Virus record (IMG/VR): IMGVR_UViG_3300047552_000157
Location: 1-31,679 of that record
Reading direction: 5' to 3' (one strand)
Source: a virus
DNA length: 31,679 nucleotides
A model generated the notes under the pieces. It did not search any database, was not told the DNA's origin, and saw nothing but the letters and a program-made list of their open reading frames with translations. Made by a program: the position numbers and the translations under genes. This document shows positions 7,584 through 15,300 of the stretch, in pieces. How positions within the stretch are numbered: the first letter of the stretch is position 1; each line of letters starts with the position of its first letter.

Positions 7584-8606
7584 ATGGCAAAATTCGCATC
7601 TTTCAACAAAGATCAGTTTGAGGAACTTCGTAAAAAACTAGAAGAATCCAAGAACGCTGGAGCAAATAAAAAGGAAGATACCAAATCTTTCGATTGGCGA
7701 TTCAACCCAACACAAATAAAAGGCGAAGCGAGGACGATTTACAAGATTCGCATCCTCCCTCACATCCATGTTGACGATGGTGCGTCAGAACCGTGGATTC
7801 AAAATTCGGTACACATTTTTAAACCAAAGGGTTCCGATAAGAATACTTATCAGATTTGCCCCCATACTTATGAGGGCGATAAGGCCAAGTGTCCAATATG
7901 CGAGCATTCTAAGTTCTGGTTCGCTAAAAAGGATAAGACCAGTGAAGATATTGGTCGTGCTTTCTGGAGGAAGAAGCGTTGGCACATGAATATTCTTGTC
8001 AAGGAAGATCCTCGTAAGGGTGAAGAGAATCAAAAGGGAAAGGTTCTTGTTTGGGAAGTTGGTACTAAGATTTTTGACAAGTTGAGTGAAGCACTAACGA
8101 TGCATAAGATGTTTTTCTGGGATCCTCATAACGGTTTTGATTTCAATATAGTCGTTAAGCAGGTTGGTGGTTATGCTAATTATGATTCATCTGATTTTGC
8201 AAGAAGTCCTTCGCCAATTGTTGAAGTTGAGGAAGAGTTGGATTCAATCCATGACCAGATTAGAGATCTTAATAAGTTGATTATTGGGCAGAAGAGAAAG
8301 TCATATGACGAACTTAAGGCTATCCTTGAGGGTCGTAAGACGGCAGGTGGTAATGCTCCAGATGGTGAATCATCACCAGAAACCGTTACCAGGGATACAG
8401 AGGGTGAAACCGAAGTTTCCAGGGCAAATGATGCTGAAGCAGTTCCTATGAATGAGGAAGAAGATGTACCACCATCCAATCCAGCGCCAAAGGCAGAGTC
8501 AAAGGCACCCGCCAAAACACCAGCAAAGTCATCCGCTAAAGCAGCATCGTCCGAACCCGAGATAGATATTGACAAGATAAACTTTGATGAGGAAGATCCG
8601 TTCTGA
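7584..8606 (+). CDS. 32: Single-stranded DNA binding protein, T4 gp32-like
   Basis: Coats single-stranded DNA during replication and recombination and coordinates the polymerase, helicase, primase and UvsX. The zinc ligands match gp32: His77, Cys92, Cys103 and Cys106 (T4 uses H64, C77, C87, C90, with similar spacing). The basic N-terminus (LRKKLEESK) corresponds to the cooperative B domain. The OB-fold core is rich in aromatic and basic residues. The C-terminal third is an acidic then Ala/Pro/Lys-rich linker (about 255-320) ending in an acidic tail, FDEEDPF, the type of tip used to bind partner proteins. At 340 residues it is longer than T4's 301 because of this linker. AAGGAG precedes the ATG at good spacing. 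Terminator at 8632-8672. Confidence 0.93.
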   Translation: MAKFASFNKDQFEELRKKLEESKNAGANKKEDTKSFDWRFNPTQIKGEARTIYKIRILPHIHVDDGASEPWIQNSVHIFKPKGSDKNTYQICPHTYEGDKAKCPICEHSKFWFAKKDKTSEDIGRAFWRKKRWHMNILVKEDPRKGEENQKGKVLVWEVGTKIFDKLSEALTMHKMFFWDPHNGFDFNIVVKQVGGYANYDSSDFARSPSPIVEVEEELDSIHDQIRDLNKLIIGQKRKSYDELKAILEGRKTAGGNAPDGESSPETVTRDTEGETEVSRANDAEAVPMNEEEDVPPSNPAPKAESKAPAKTPAKSSAKAASSEPEIDIDKINFDEEDPF

Positions 8607-8627
8607 TAATAATCTAAGTTAGAATGA

Positions 8628-8636
8628 TGATATAAT
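8628..8636 (+). promoter_or_regulatory. Extended -10 promoter embedded in the gene 32 terminator
   Basis: TGATATAAT is a perfect extended -10 element (TGn plus TATAAT at 8631-8636). No good -35 lies upstream, which extended -10 promoters can tolerate. The predicted start near 8643 falls inside the 5' arm of the terminator stem, so RNA made here would keep only about three bases of that arm and could not form the terminator. It would drive the rmlB-like gene independently of gene 32. Confidence 0.4.
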
Positions 8637-8672
8637 AACCAGTAGGAAATAACCTGCTGGTTATTATTTTTT
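8632..8672 (+). terminator. Rho-independent terminator after gene 32
   Basis: The arms 8632-8646 and 8653-8667 form a 15-bp stem (one U-G wobble) around a six-base AAATAA loop. The tract of T at 8667-8672 follows directly. It lies 26 bases after the gp32 stop codon and before the Shine-Dalgarno AGGAGA of the next gene, so it separates the replication operon from the sugar genes. Confidence 0.85.
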
Positions 8673-8687
8673 ATAGGAGAATAAAGT

Positions 8688-9722
8688 ATGAATACATTGA
8701 TAATAACTGGATCCGCTGGTTTTGTCGGCATTAACACTCTGGAGAAACTTTCGGAGAGACAAAATCTAGCAAAGAATTATAATAGAATAATATCAATAGA
8801 TAAAATGGGATATGCTACAGAGTTTAATAGGTCTTTTTATTATCAAATTTTAAATAAATTAGACAAGTTTACCAAGGTAATATCTTTAGAATGTGATATC
8901 AATTCTAACGAATTTAAACATAAAAAATATCAACATTACGATGATGAAAGTATAGACATTCTGGATTTCGCAAGCGAATCGCATGTGGATAATAGTATAA
9001 AAGATCCTTTCTTCATATACACACAAAATTGCGCCATACCTTCAAATCTTTTATCGTGGATAGGTAAAGATAAATGGAAAAGTATAAAAACTTATTATCA
9101 TATAAGCACTGATGAGGTTTATTCGGAGATACCGCTGGAAAATGTGCATGATAAAAAATATTGGTTTACAGTGGATACGCCATTAAAACCCAATAATCCA
9201 TATTCGGCGTCAAAGGCCGCTCAAGATTGCTTTCTAATGTCTATAAAACATACATACGGTCTTAATGTCAAATTTATAAGAATGGCCAACCAACAACCTG
9301 GAAAATATCAGCATAAAGAAAAAATGTTAATGGCGAGTATACTAAGAGTTCTTAATGGTGATACTGTTAAAGTATATGGTAACGGTAAAAATATTAGACA
9401 GTGGACTCCAGTAGAAATAACAGCGGGGATAATACTTGATGTTTTAGGTGGAGTTATTACTGTAGATGACAGTGTAATACATATAGCAAATAAAAATGGT
9501 GTATTTACAAACAATGAAATAGTTAGTATGCTTGAAAGGGTTATGAGTGGATATGGTTATGAATTGAAAAAGGAATATATTCAGGATAGATTGGGACATG
9601 ATACTGCCTACGCTCTAATAACCGAAGAATATATAGACAAATATTTTGATGGTGTTAGTGTAGAGGAGTATATGAAAACTTGCGTAGATTTTTGCATTAA
9701 AAATAAACAAATATTCTTTTGA
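8688..9722 (+). CDS. rmlB: NAD-dependent sugar-nucleotide 4,6-dehydratase, RmlB-like
   Basis: Short-chain dehydrogenase-type enzyme predicted to convert dTDP-glucose (or a related nucleotide sugar) to its 4-keto-6-deoxy form. Evidence: Rossmann motif GSAGFVG (8-14), ASESHVDNSI (95-104) as in RmlB, the catalytic triad region ISTDEVY (T141, D142, E143), YSASK (Y172, K176), a QPGKYQHKEK stretch matching the RmlB 'GPYQHPEK' loop, and RLGHDTAYAL matching 'RPGHDxRYA' near the C-terminus. At 344 residues the length is normal. It lies directly upstream of the RmlC-RmlD fusion, which supports the dTDP-deoxysugar assignment. No RmlA thymidylyltransferase is visible, so dTDP-glucose would come from the host or from a gene outside the window. 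Confidence 0.87.
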   Translation: MNTLIITGSAGFVGINTLEKLSERQNLAKNYNRIISIDKMGYATEFNRSFYYQILNKLDKFTKVISLECDINSNEFKHKKYQHYDDESIDILDFASESHVDNSIKDPFFIYTQNCAIPSNLLSWIGKDKWKSIKTYYHISTDEVYSEIPLENVHDKKYWFTVDTPLKPNNPYSASKAAQDCFLMSIKHTYGLNVKFIRMANQQPGKYQHKEKMLMASILRVLNGDTVKVYGNGKNIRQWTPVEITAGIILDVLGGVITVDDSVIHIANKNGVFTNNEIVSMLERVMSGYGYELKKEYIQDRLGHDTAYALITEEYIDKYFDGVSVEEYMKTCVDFCIKNKQIFF

Positions 9723-9737
9723 TATAAGTGAGGAAAA

Positions 9738-11099
9738 ATGAATACAACAGTTTCACATAAAGAAATTCATAATTGGTTTGATGGGAAAGTTATAATTGAT
9801 GAAATTAAGGAATATAAAGATTCTAGAGGTAGTCTTGTAGAGGTTTGGAGAAATGACGATGATCGAATGAAGGATTCTGTCATGTCATACTGGTCTGAAA
9901 CGGCGCCATATGTCATACGGGGGCCACATCAACATTCATCGCAACGGGACGAATTTATTTCCTGGCGATCTGATATGGTATACATGCTCCACAATCCGGA
10001 AACTGGAGAAACAAAGACATTCCGAACCGATCCTACCAAGATAACGAGAGTTACGGTATCGCCTCCAATAATACACTCGTATAGAAATCTTGACAACAAG
10101 GTGTCACTCACTGGAAACTTCCCAACCTCCTTATTCATGGGTAAGGATAAGAAGGAAAAGACAGACGAAACGCGCCACGAACCAAAGTTGAAAGATACTA
10201 CTGTGTATGTTGTTCTTGGAGCGGGTGGGAGACTTGGAAAGTCTATAACTAAGGTTCTCTTTGATAATATGGGTATAGCAAATCATCAAGTTATACCTGT
10301 ATATGAAAAGTTTCCAGCGTATGATAGTATATACGTTCAGAAATTTGTAGATCGTATAAAAGAATCGGCAAAACTCACCGAAGCGGGGGAGGTTGTTATT
10401 ATAAACTGTGCCGCTGATACCAGAACAAAGACCATAAATACCGACAAAAAACAAAGTAAAGATATGGTTTGGGTAAACTCCGATTTTCCATTCCTAATGG
10501 GTGAAAGGTGCTCACGGTCGGATGTTAAGTTTATTCACTTTAGCACGGACTATGTGTATCAGAAAATTAAGGAAGGTAATGTTCGTGGTAAATTAAGCGA
10601 CTACACGCGCACAAAGCAATTTTATGAATCTTCTTTAAACGATGTCATTGAATCAAATGGTAAGATGCAAAGAAACACCACGGTTTTAAGAGTTTCCAAT
10701 CTATTTTCAGTTGACCGCAATGATACTGTTAATATTCTTTACAAGATAAACGAAAAAGTAAAAACAAATACGGTTATTGATCAGGACCCTCAGGTAAAAA
10801 TTGGAATAACAGATGTTGACGTACTATCCAAATGGGTATATGAAAATATGAAAAATGGAGAGTTATTCAAAAGAAATGGCACATTACCAAACTTTTATAA
10901 TGTTGTTTCCGGTAGCGTTTATAACATTCCAGATTTAGTAAAAAAGCACTTTAATGATTACTCAAATATTATAAAAGTAGACAGCGACCTGGAGTATTGG
11001 TTTGACGAATTTGCTAATGATACTAAATGTAATGTAGTCACTATTCCAGATTCGGAAGAATCAATTAAATCTTATATTAATTTTTTTAGTAAAAAATAA
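9738..11099 (+). CDS. Fused RmlC-like epimerase and RmlD-like reductase
   Basis: Two-domain deoxysugar enzyme. Residues 1-135 form a cupin resembling dTDP-4-dehydrorhamnose 3,5-epimerase: YKDSRGSLVEVW (26-37), RGPHQHSSQ (61-69, H64 in the catalytic His position) and VSPPIIHSYRN (107-117). A charged linker (about 136-152) leads to a RmlD-type 4-reductase: GAGGRLG (161-167), the INCAADT loop (222-228), HFSTDYVY (267-274) and Y289-x-x-x-K293. Together with the upstream RmlB-like gene this could make dTDP-L-rhamnose or a related 6-deoxyhexose from dTDP-4-keto-6-deoxyglucose. RmlC and RmlD are usually separate proteins. The gene starts 15 bases after rmlB with a GTGAGGAA Shine-Dalgarno. Confidence 0.85.
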   Translation: MNTTVSHKEIHNWFDGKVIIDEIKEYKDSRGSLVEVWRNDDDRMKDSVMSYWSETAPYVIRGPHQHSSQRDEFISWRSDMVYMLHNPETGETKTFRTDPTKITRVTVSPPIIHSYRNLDNKVSLTGNFPTSLFMGKDKKEKTDETRHEPKLKDTTVYVVLGAGGRLGKSITKVLFDNMGIANHQVIPVYEKFPAYDSIYVQKFVDRIKESAKLTEAGEVVIINCAADTRTKTINTDKKQSKDMVWVNSDFPFLMGERCSRSDVKFIHFSTDYVYQKIKEGNVRGKLSDYTRTKQFYESSLNDVIESNGKMQRNTTVLRVSNLFSVDRNDTVNILYKINEKVKTNTVIDQDPQVKIGITDVDVLSKWVYENMKNGELFKRNGTLPNFYNVVSGSVYNIPDLVKKHFNDYSNIIKVDSDLEYWFDEFANDTKCNVVTIPDSEESIKSYINFFSKK

Positions 11100-11159
11100 T
11101 ATACTTCTATATTGCATATTTTGTTTTGTGGATTACAATACTAATCAGGAGAGAAAAAT

Positions 11160-11906
11160 ATGCTACAGGGGAAGTTTAATAGTAAGCAAGTAGAGGCACT
11201 TCTAACCCCGCTCTTGGATATTCAGCGTGTCGGTATTGATAGGATATTGCTGGAGATAAATTCGGATGGAACTCTCAATATAGGAACACAGACTGGAAAC
11301 GGATCAAATTTTGTTATTGTTAACTACAAGCAAAATTTGTTTAGCGGTTTTGAAACCGTTTCAGAAAAATTCCAGTTTGGTATTCATAATTTATCGGAGT
11401 TTTCTGGAATAATAAAGATATTCGATGAGGGTTTTACTTTTAAACTGACTGAAGAGTTGGCATCTATAGATAACGATTCCAATAAGTTTCTATATTACGG
11501 GTGTTCCGCTAAAGATACCCTAAAAGCACCAGGATCCAAGATAAATGGATTATCATTTAAACCAGATGCTACTTTTGTTTGGGACGCTAAGATGAAGCAG
11601 TTTATGAACGCCATGTCTATGCTCAAGCAGGAACATATTATATTCACCGGTGATGTCAGCACTAAAACAGTATCAATTACGGTCACGAATAAAGAATTTA
11701 AAAAATATAACAATTTCAAAGTAACGGTTCCTGCAACAACCGTTGAAAAAGAATTTAGAATAGTTGTTGATAAGGATAAATTACAACCAATTGTAATGTC
11801 TAAGAATAGTGTTTTCAATGTGTCACTTTTGGAAAAAGGAGTAGTTTTCTTAAATAATACTGAGTATTATGACATACTACATTCCGTGACGCCTCTAATA
11901 CGGTGA
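11160..11906 (+). CDS. 45: DNA polymerase sliding clamp, gp45-like
   Basis: Predicted trimeric clamp that tethers gp43 to DNA and, in T4, also activates late promoters. Sequence conservation is low in this family. The call rests on length (248 residues, T4 gp45 has 228), the predicted two-fold beta-rich pattern, the FGIHNLSEFSGIIKIF stretch (about 73-88) resembling the clamp helix region, and position: it opens the clamp / clamp-loader / RegA / primase cluster in the T4 order 45-44-62-regA. AGGAGAG precedes the ATG. A weak TTGCAT-N16-TACAAT promoter lies at 11112-11139. The three TATAAATA sites in the window fit with a gp45-dependent late system. Confidence 0.77.
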   Translation: MLQGKFNSKQVEALLTPLLDIQRVGIDRILLEINSDGTLNIGTQTGNGSNFVIVNYKQNLFSGFETVSEKFQFGIHNLSEFSGIIKIFDEGFTFKLTEELASIDNDSNKFLYYGCSAKDTLKAPGSKINGLSFKPDATFVWDAKMKQFMNAMSMLKQEHIIFTGDVSTKTVSITVTNKEFKKYNNFKVTVPATTVEKEFRIVVDKDKLQPIVMSKNSVFNVSLLEKGVVFLNNTEYYDILHSVTPLIR

Positions 11907-11910
11907 TGTG

Positions 11911-12393
11911 ATGGATAAAAAGAAAAAGACAAACCCACTTAATTATACATTCCCATCTCCGGTGCAACAATATAAATCGTGGATATCAACCACCAATACA
12001 CATTATATTGGAACACCTTATACCACTAACAGTCCTTTCGTCAAAACTAGTAATTTAGGTTTGGGGTTGCGTAGTGATTTATTTTTAGTTGAAATTGGTG
12101 AATATAAAACTGAAATAATATCTTCCCTCATAAGAGGTATCAATTTTGAAGAAAATAGAATTATAATATCATTCTTATTAGATGAGAAAGATGTTGTCAG
12201 AGAAGCGTTTACAGAGTATCATTTTTTTCGCTTATCATACCTTGATACAAATGGTAAAACTATTGAAAAATACGAAATAAGAACCGATCCTCTTATACAA
12301 GTAAAACATGTTTTGCCTAATGTTGGTCATGGTTCCACCGAAATTCCCATTTGGAAACTTATTTGGGATTCGTATAATATAATCAAACTATGA
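11911..12393 (+). CDS. Protein of unknown function between clamp and clamp loader
   Basis: I do not recognise this 160-residue protein. It has a basic N-terminus (MDKKKKTNP), then alternating hydrophobic and polar stretches that suggest a mostly beta-strand fold (for example SDLFLVEIGEY and RIIISFLLDE). There is no signal peptide, membrane segment or nucleotide-binding motif. The frame also opens with a GTG at 11908, but the ATG at 11911 is the more likely start (weak GGTGATG upstream). It lies 4 bases after the clamp stop and 12 bases before gp44, so it must be co-expressed with them. T4 has no gene between 45 and 44, so this is an insertion; a structural beta-domain is as likely as a replication role. 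Confidence 0.72.
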   Translation: MDKKKKTNPLNYTFPSPVQQYKSWISTTNTHYIGTPYTTNSPFVKTSNLGLGLRSDLFLVEIGEYKTEIISSLIRGINFEENRIIISFLLDEKDVVREAFTEYHFFRLSYLDTNGKTIEKYEIRTDPLIQVKHVLPNVGHGSTEIPIWKLIWDSYNIIKL

Positions 12394-12405
12394 GGAAAAT
12401 CGTTT

Positions 12406-13308
12406 ATGCCTAAGACCCCTTTGGTTGAAAAATATAGACCAAAAATTTTGGAAGATGTTATTGGTGACGAGTATATGCTCGTCAAGTTCAAAGAATATAT
12501 AGAAAAGAAAGATCCACCTCACCTTCTTTTCGTTGGTACTCCAGGTGTTGGAAAGACAACATGTGCCAAGATAATAGCAAGGGCTATAACTCAGGAAGTT
12601 ATGGTTATAAACTCTTCGGAAAAGCGTGGTATTGATACTCTTAGAAACGATATTGTCAATTTCTGTTCTACAATGACTTGGGACGAGAGTGGTATAAAAG
12701 TTGTTATTTTGGACGAAGTTGATAATATGACCCATGATACAATGCAGGCGCTCCGTGGAGTCATGGAAGAATATATGGAAACTGTAAGGTTCTTCCTCAC
12801 TGGTAATCACGCTGGAAAAATTCCAGATGCTATTGAGTCAAGGTGTCAAAAGTTTGACTTTAAAAACATCTCTAAAAACGATGTTGCTAAACGGTGCAAA
12901 TATATTTTAGACAAAGAAAACATAACATCTGTGAACTTTGTGCGGGACATAAAGTATATTATTAACCAATATTACCCGGATATAAGGAGTATTATTGGCG
13001 GATTGTCCAAGTTCACCGTTGGTGGTACTTTTAAAGTAGATGTATCAAAACTTTCTTCAACAAGTCATGACCTCCTCATTAATCTAATAAAAGAAAAGAA
13101 TTGGAAGCGTATACGGTCAGAAGTTTGTGGGACCGATACATACGATACTTTGTTTAAAGTTATTTTTGACAGGTCTGAGGAAATATCGGAAGAAAAAGCG
13201 CCTTTTATAATGATATATGCTGCCGATGGGATGAAGTCACAGGCAGATGTTGCGGACTTAGAAGTTAATTTTATGTCCACTGTTTTAAAAATTATGCAGG
13301 AGTTGTAA
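12406..13308 (+). CDS. 44: Clamp loader large subunit, gp44-like AAA+ ATPase
   Basis: ATPase subunit that opens the gp45 ring and loads it at primer ends. Motifs: the N-terminal EKYRPK box of clamp loaders (8-13), Walker A GTPGVGKT (44-51), Walker B VVILDEVDN (99-107), sensor 1 FFLTGNHAG (129-137), the arginine-finger motif SRC (145-147) and sensor 2 around YYPDIRSII. Length is 300 residues against 319 in T4. It is followed by an overlapping start (TAATG) of a Pro/Met-rich gene and then by the small subunit, so the two loader subunits are not adjacent as in T4. Confidence 0.95.
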   Translation: MPKTPLVEKYRPKILEDVIGDEYMLVKFKEYIEKKDPPHLLFVGTPGVGKTTCAKIIARAITQEVMVINSSEKRGIDTLRNDIVNFCSTMTWDESGIKVVILDEVDNMTHDTMQALRGVMEEYMETVRFFLTGNHAGKIPDAIESRCQKFDFKNISKNDVAKRCKYILDKENITSVNFVRDIKYIINQYYPDIRSIIGGLSKFTVGGTFKVDVSKLSSTSHDLLINLIKEKNWKRIRSEVCGTDTYDTLFKVIFDRSEEISEEKAPFIMIYAADGMKSQADVADLEVNFMSTVLKIMQEL

Positions 13309-14396
13309 TGGGTTTTTTTGGTTCATTGTTAAAAATCTTCAATAAAAAAGAAGAAAATGAATTAAAGAAAAATAATGTATGTTTAGATGACTTGATAGGT
13401 GTCAAGTATTCAGATGTTTCTATAAAAAATAATCATATTGTCAATTTTGAAAAAATAGAAAAAAAAGAAGAAAAAAAAGATTTTAATGTAAAAACATTAT
13501 ATAATAATCAACAAGGAGTTATACCGATGGCTGAAAGATATTTGGTTGTTTTGGACACTACTAACCGTCCAGAAGTTAAAGATAGAGGTTTACAGGGTGG
13601 TCTAAAAAATTTCTACTTTGTATTCGCTACAACTGCGGACCAGGCTAGAGAAATTGTTCTTAGGTCTTTCGCCAGATCCCCGGCGATATTAAATCAGATA
13701 CAGTATTCTCTAACAGTTACGCCAATATCTAAAATAATACCGCTTATGAATGAAAAGAACTTCTTTTGGAGTTATATACCATTTAATGCGTCACAGAGAT
13801 CCCCCGGTCAGCGTTCAACTCCACCCCCACAAAAAACAAATCCAAATAATCCAGAAGAAGTTATTCCTATGGATCCAAGGGAAATCCCCATACCAGTAAC
13901 ACCTGAAAATCAAAACGATACTCCTAAGGTTAACGAGATACCGGAAGAAGCGAAAAAACTCGGTCAGTCACAAATTAACCCCATGATGGCATTTATGTCA
14001 CCGACTTTTCCAAATGGTCAACCAAATCCAATGTTTGCTATGATGCAAATGATGGCCGCCGCTGCGGGGATGCAACCCCCGTCGCCAGTAGAAGCATCTC
14101 CACCGAAGTCTACGGTTACAAGGGGCGATCCAAATAACGATCCTGAATTGGCGAGTAGAATGGCCGAGGTTAGGTCAACTGCTGTGGCGAGGCATAGAAA
14201 CCATGACCCATCCGCTCTAGATGAGAATATGGAAAGAGCGGAAAGAGAAGCTAACGAACAAGTTGAAAGATTCAAGAGTTTACCGAAAGAACAACAAGTT
14301 AAGCACAATTTGAATCAGGTTGATATGAATGATATTGGGGTTGACATTAACCATATGAAGCAGATAATGGAATCATCCAATATCAACAAGGAGTGA
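13308..14396 (+). CDS. Pro/Met-rich protein of unknown function with two in-frame starts
   Basis: The 362-residue frame has three parts. Residues 1-73: an N-terminal amphipathic-looking segment (MGFFGSLLKIF) followed by a Lys/Glu-rich stretch. About 74-165: a compact domain beginning MAERYLVVLD, of a type I cannot name. The rest is low-complexity (Pro-rich about 166-215, Met/Ala-rich about 225-260) with a charged helical C-terminus. The first ATG overlaps the gp44 stop (TAATG) with AGGAG five bases upstream. A second ATG at 13527 has AAGGAG eight bases upstream, so a 289-residue form starting MAERYLVV is likely too. The gene lies between the two clamp-loader subunit genes, where T4 has none. 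Function unknown; membrane association of the long form is only a guess. Confidence 0.78.
   Translation: MGFFGSLLKIFNKKEENELKKNNVCLDDLIGVKYSDVSIKNNHIVNFEKIEKKEEKKDFNVKTLYNNQQGVIPMAERYLVVLDTTNRPEVKDRGLQGGLKNFYFVFATTADQAREIVLRSFARSPAILNQIQYSLTVTPISKIIPLMNEKNFFWSYIPFNASQRSPGQRSTPPPQKTNPNNPEEVIPMDPREIPIPVTPENQNDTPKVNEIPEEAKKLGQSQINPMMAFMSPTFPNGQPNPMFAMMQMMAAAAGMQPPSPVEASPPKSTVTRGDPNNDPELASRMAEVRSTAVARHRNHDPSALDENMERAEREANEQVERFKSLPKEQQVKHNLNQVDMNDIGVDINHMKQIMESSNINKE
13513..13529 (+). promoter_or_regulatory. Strong internal ribosome binding site and in-frame ATG
   Basis: AAGGAG at 13513-13518 is eight bases before an ATG at 13527-13529, in frame with the surrounding gene. Spacing and match are as good as for any gene start in the window. 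It coincides with the boundary between the Lys-rich N-terminus and the folded domain, so it may be the start of a separate shorter product or even the main start. Confidence 0.55.
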
Positions 14397-14400
14397 TTTG

Positions 14401-14841
14401 ATGGCAAGTAGAGTAGGACTCAAGAAACAAAAAAAGCCAACAAAGATGTGGGAAATCATTGATGATATTCTGGTAACTAAATCTGGAAATCTTTTAAATG
14501 ATGTCGAATTTGAAAAAGATTTTAACGCGTTTATGATAATTAGATTTTTGTCAATGAATCCAAATCTACTACCGTATTGCAACCATTTAAATAAAATTCA
14601 TGATATTCGTGGTCAGAAGTCTATAAGTAAGAAACAATTTTATAAATTGATGGTTAAGTTTATTCCAAAGACAACCGAAAGATTTCCATATATAAAGTCT
14701 GCCATCATGGAAAATCCCGATATTGATAAAATAATGGAATATTATGATTGTAATCGTAGAGAGTCTATAATGTACCTTGATATATATGGGAAAAAGTGGT
14801 GTGATGAGATAACTAAAGAATTTGGTGGTTTTCGTAAATAA
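14401..14841 (+). CDS. 62: Clamp loader small subunit, gp62-like
   Basis: Non-ATPase partner of gp44 in the clamp-loader complex. The family is recognisable in the pattern: an acidic region, then DFNAFMIIRFLSMNPNL (a 'FIVNRGLS-FPD'-type motif in T4-like cyanophage gp62), CNHLNKI, then KKQFYKLMVKFIPK, PDIDKIMEYYDCNRRESI and a C-terminal GG motif. The length is 146 residues, shorter than T4 gp62 (187) but near the short forms of related phages. The frame extends to a TTG at 14398, but the ATG at 14401 has AAGGAG eight bases upstream and is preferred. It is followed after 13 bases by regA, the T4 order. Confidence 0.8.
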   Translation: MASRVGLKKQKKPTKMWEIIDDILVTKSGNLLNDVEFEKDFNAFMIIRFLSMNPNLLPYCNHLNKIHDIRGQKSISKKQFYKLMVKFIPKTTERFPYIKSAIMENPDIDKIMEYYDCNRRESIMYLDIYGKKWCDEITKEFGGFRK

Positions 14842-14854
14842 TAAGGAGAAATAA

Positions 14855-15271
14855 ATGAGCAATGAACAGGTTGTTTTAGATCCGTCCTCTATAGGTATAA
14901 AGGTTAAATTGGTTAAAGATTATGCCTTGGTATGCGAAACGCTTGAACGGATAGGTGTGGTTAATCATAAAGAGAAAATAATATACCCATCGTGTTATTG
15001 TAGAAAAGTTGAGTCCTCAGACGGTCCACAATATACAATATGTCATTTCAAGGAGATGTTTTCTATTCAGGGAAAACCATCTTCTTTTACGAATGTAGAT
15101 TCGTTACGTAGATGCACGATAACATATCTTCTTCAAAAGTGGGGACTTATCCAGGTTGTTGATAGTAATGATGTATCTAAGATTCTAGATGAGAAGATAG
15201 ACGTTGTGGCACATAAAGATAAGAATCAATATAAGATAATACACAAATTCAAACAGCATAGAAATCCATAA
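14855..15271 (+). CDS. regA: RegA translational repressor
   Basis: RNA-binding protein that blocks translation of early phage mRNAs (in T4 including 44, 45, rIIB and its own) by binding at their initiation regions. Similarity to T4 RegA is clear: ETLERIGVVNHKEKIIYPSC (28-47) parallels the T4 'ETLTRMGIANNKDKVLYQSC' segment, HFKEMFSIQG matches HFKEMLRMDG, RRCTITYLLQKWGLIQVV matches RRDSIAWLLEDWGLIEIV, and a Lys-rich KYKIIHKF-type end follows. It has 138 residues against 122 in T4. AAGGAG is at good spacing before the ATG. Position directly after gp62 is as in T4; what follows is primase, whereas in T4 it is gp43. Confidence 0.93.
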   Translation: MSNEQVVLDPSSIGIKVKLVKDYALVCETLERIGVVNHKEKIIYPSCYCRKVESSDGPQYTICHFKEMFSIQGKPSSFTNVDSLRRCTITYLLQKWGLIQVVDSNDVSKILDEKIDVVAHKDKNQYKIIHKFKQHRNP

Positions 15272-15300
15272 TATAAATTAAAAGTTAATGAAAAAGTGAT

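Noticed and set aside
8180-8737. A 185-codon open frame antisense to gene 32
   Set aside because: It mirrors the Ala/Ser/Glu-rich codons of the gp32 C-terminal linker, has no Shine-Dalgarno, crosses the terminator and contains no domain.
15272-15279. TATAAATT as a late promoter for primase
   Set aside because: One mismatch from the late octamer in AT-rich DNA, with no other support, so it is mentioned only in the primase entry.
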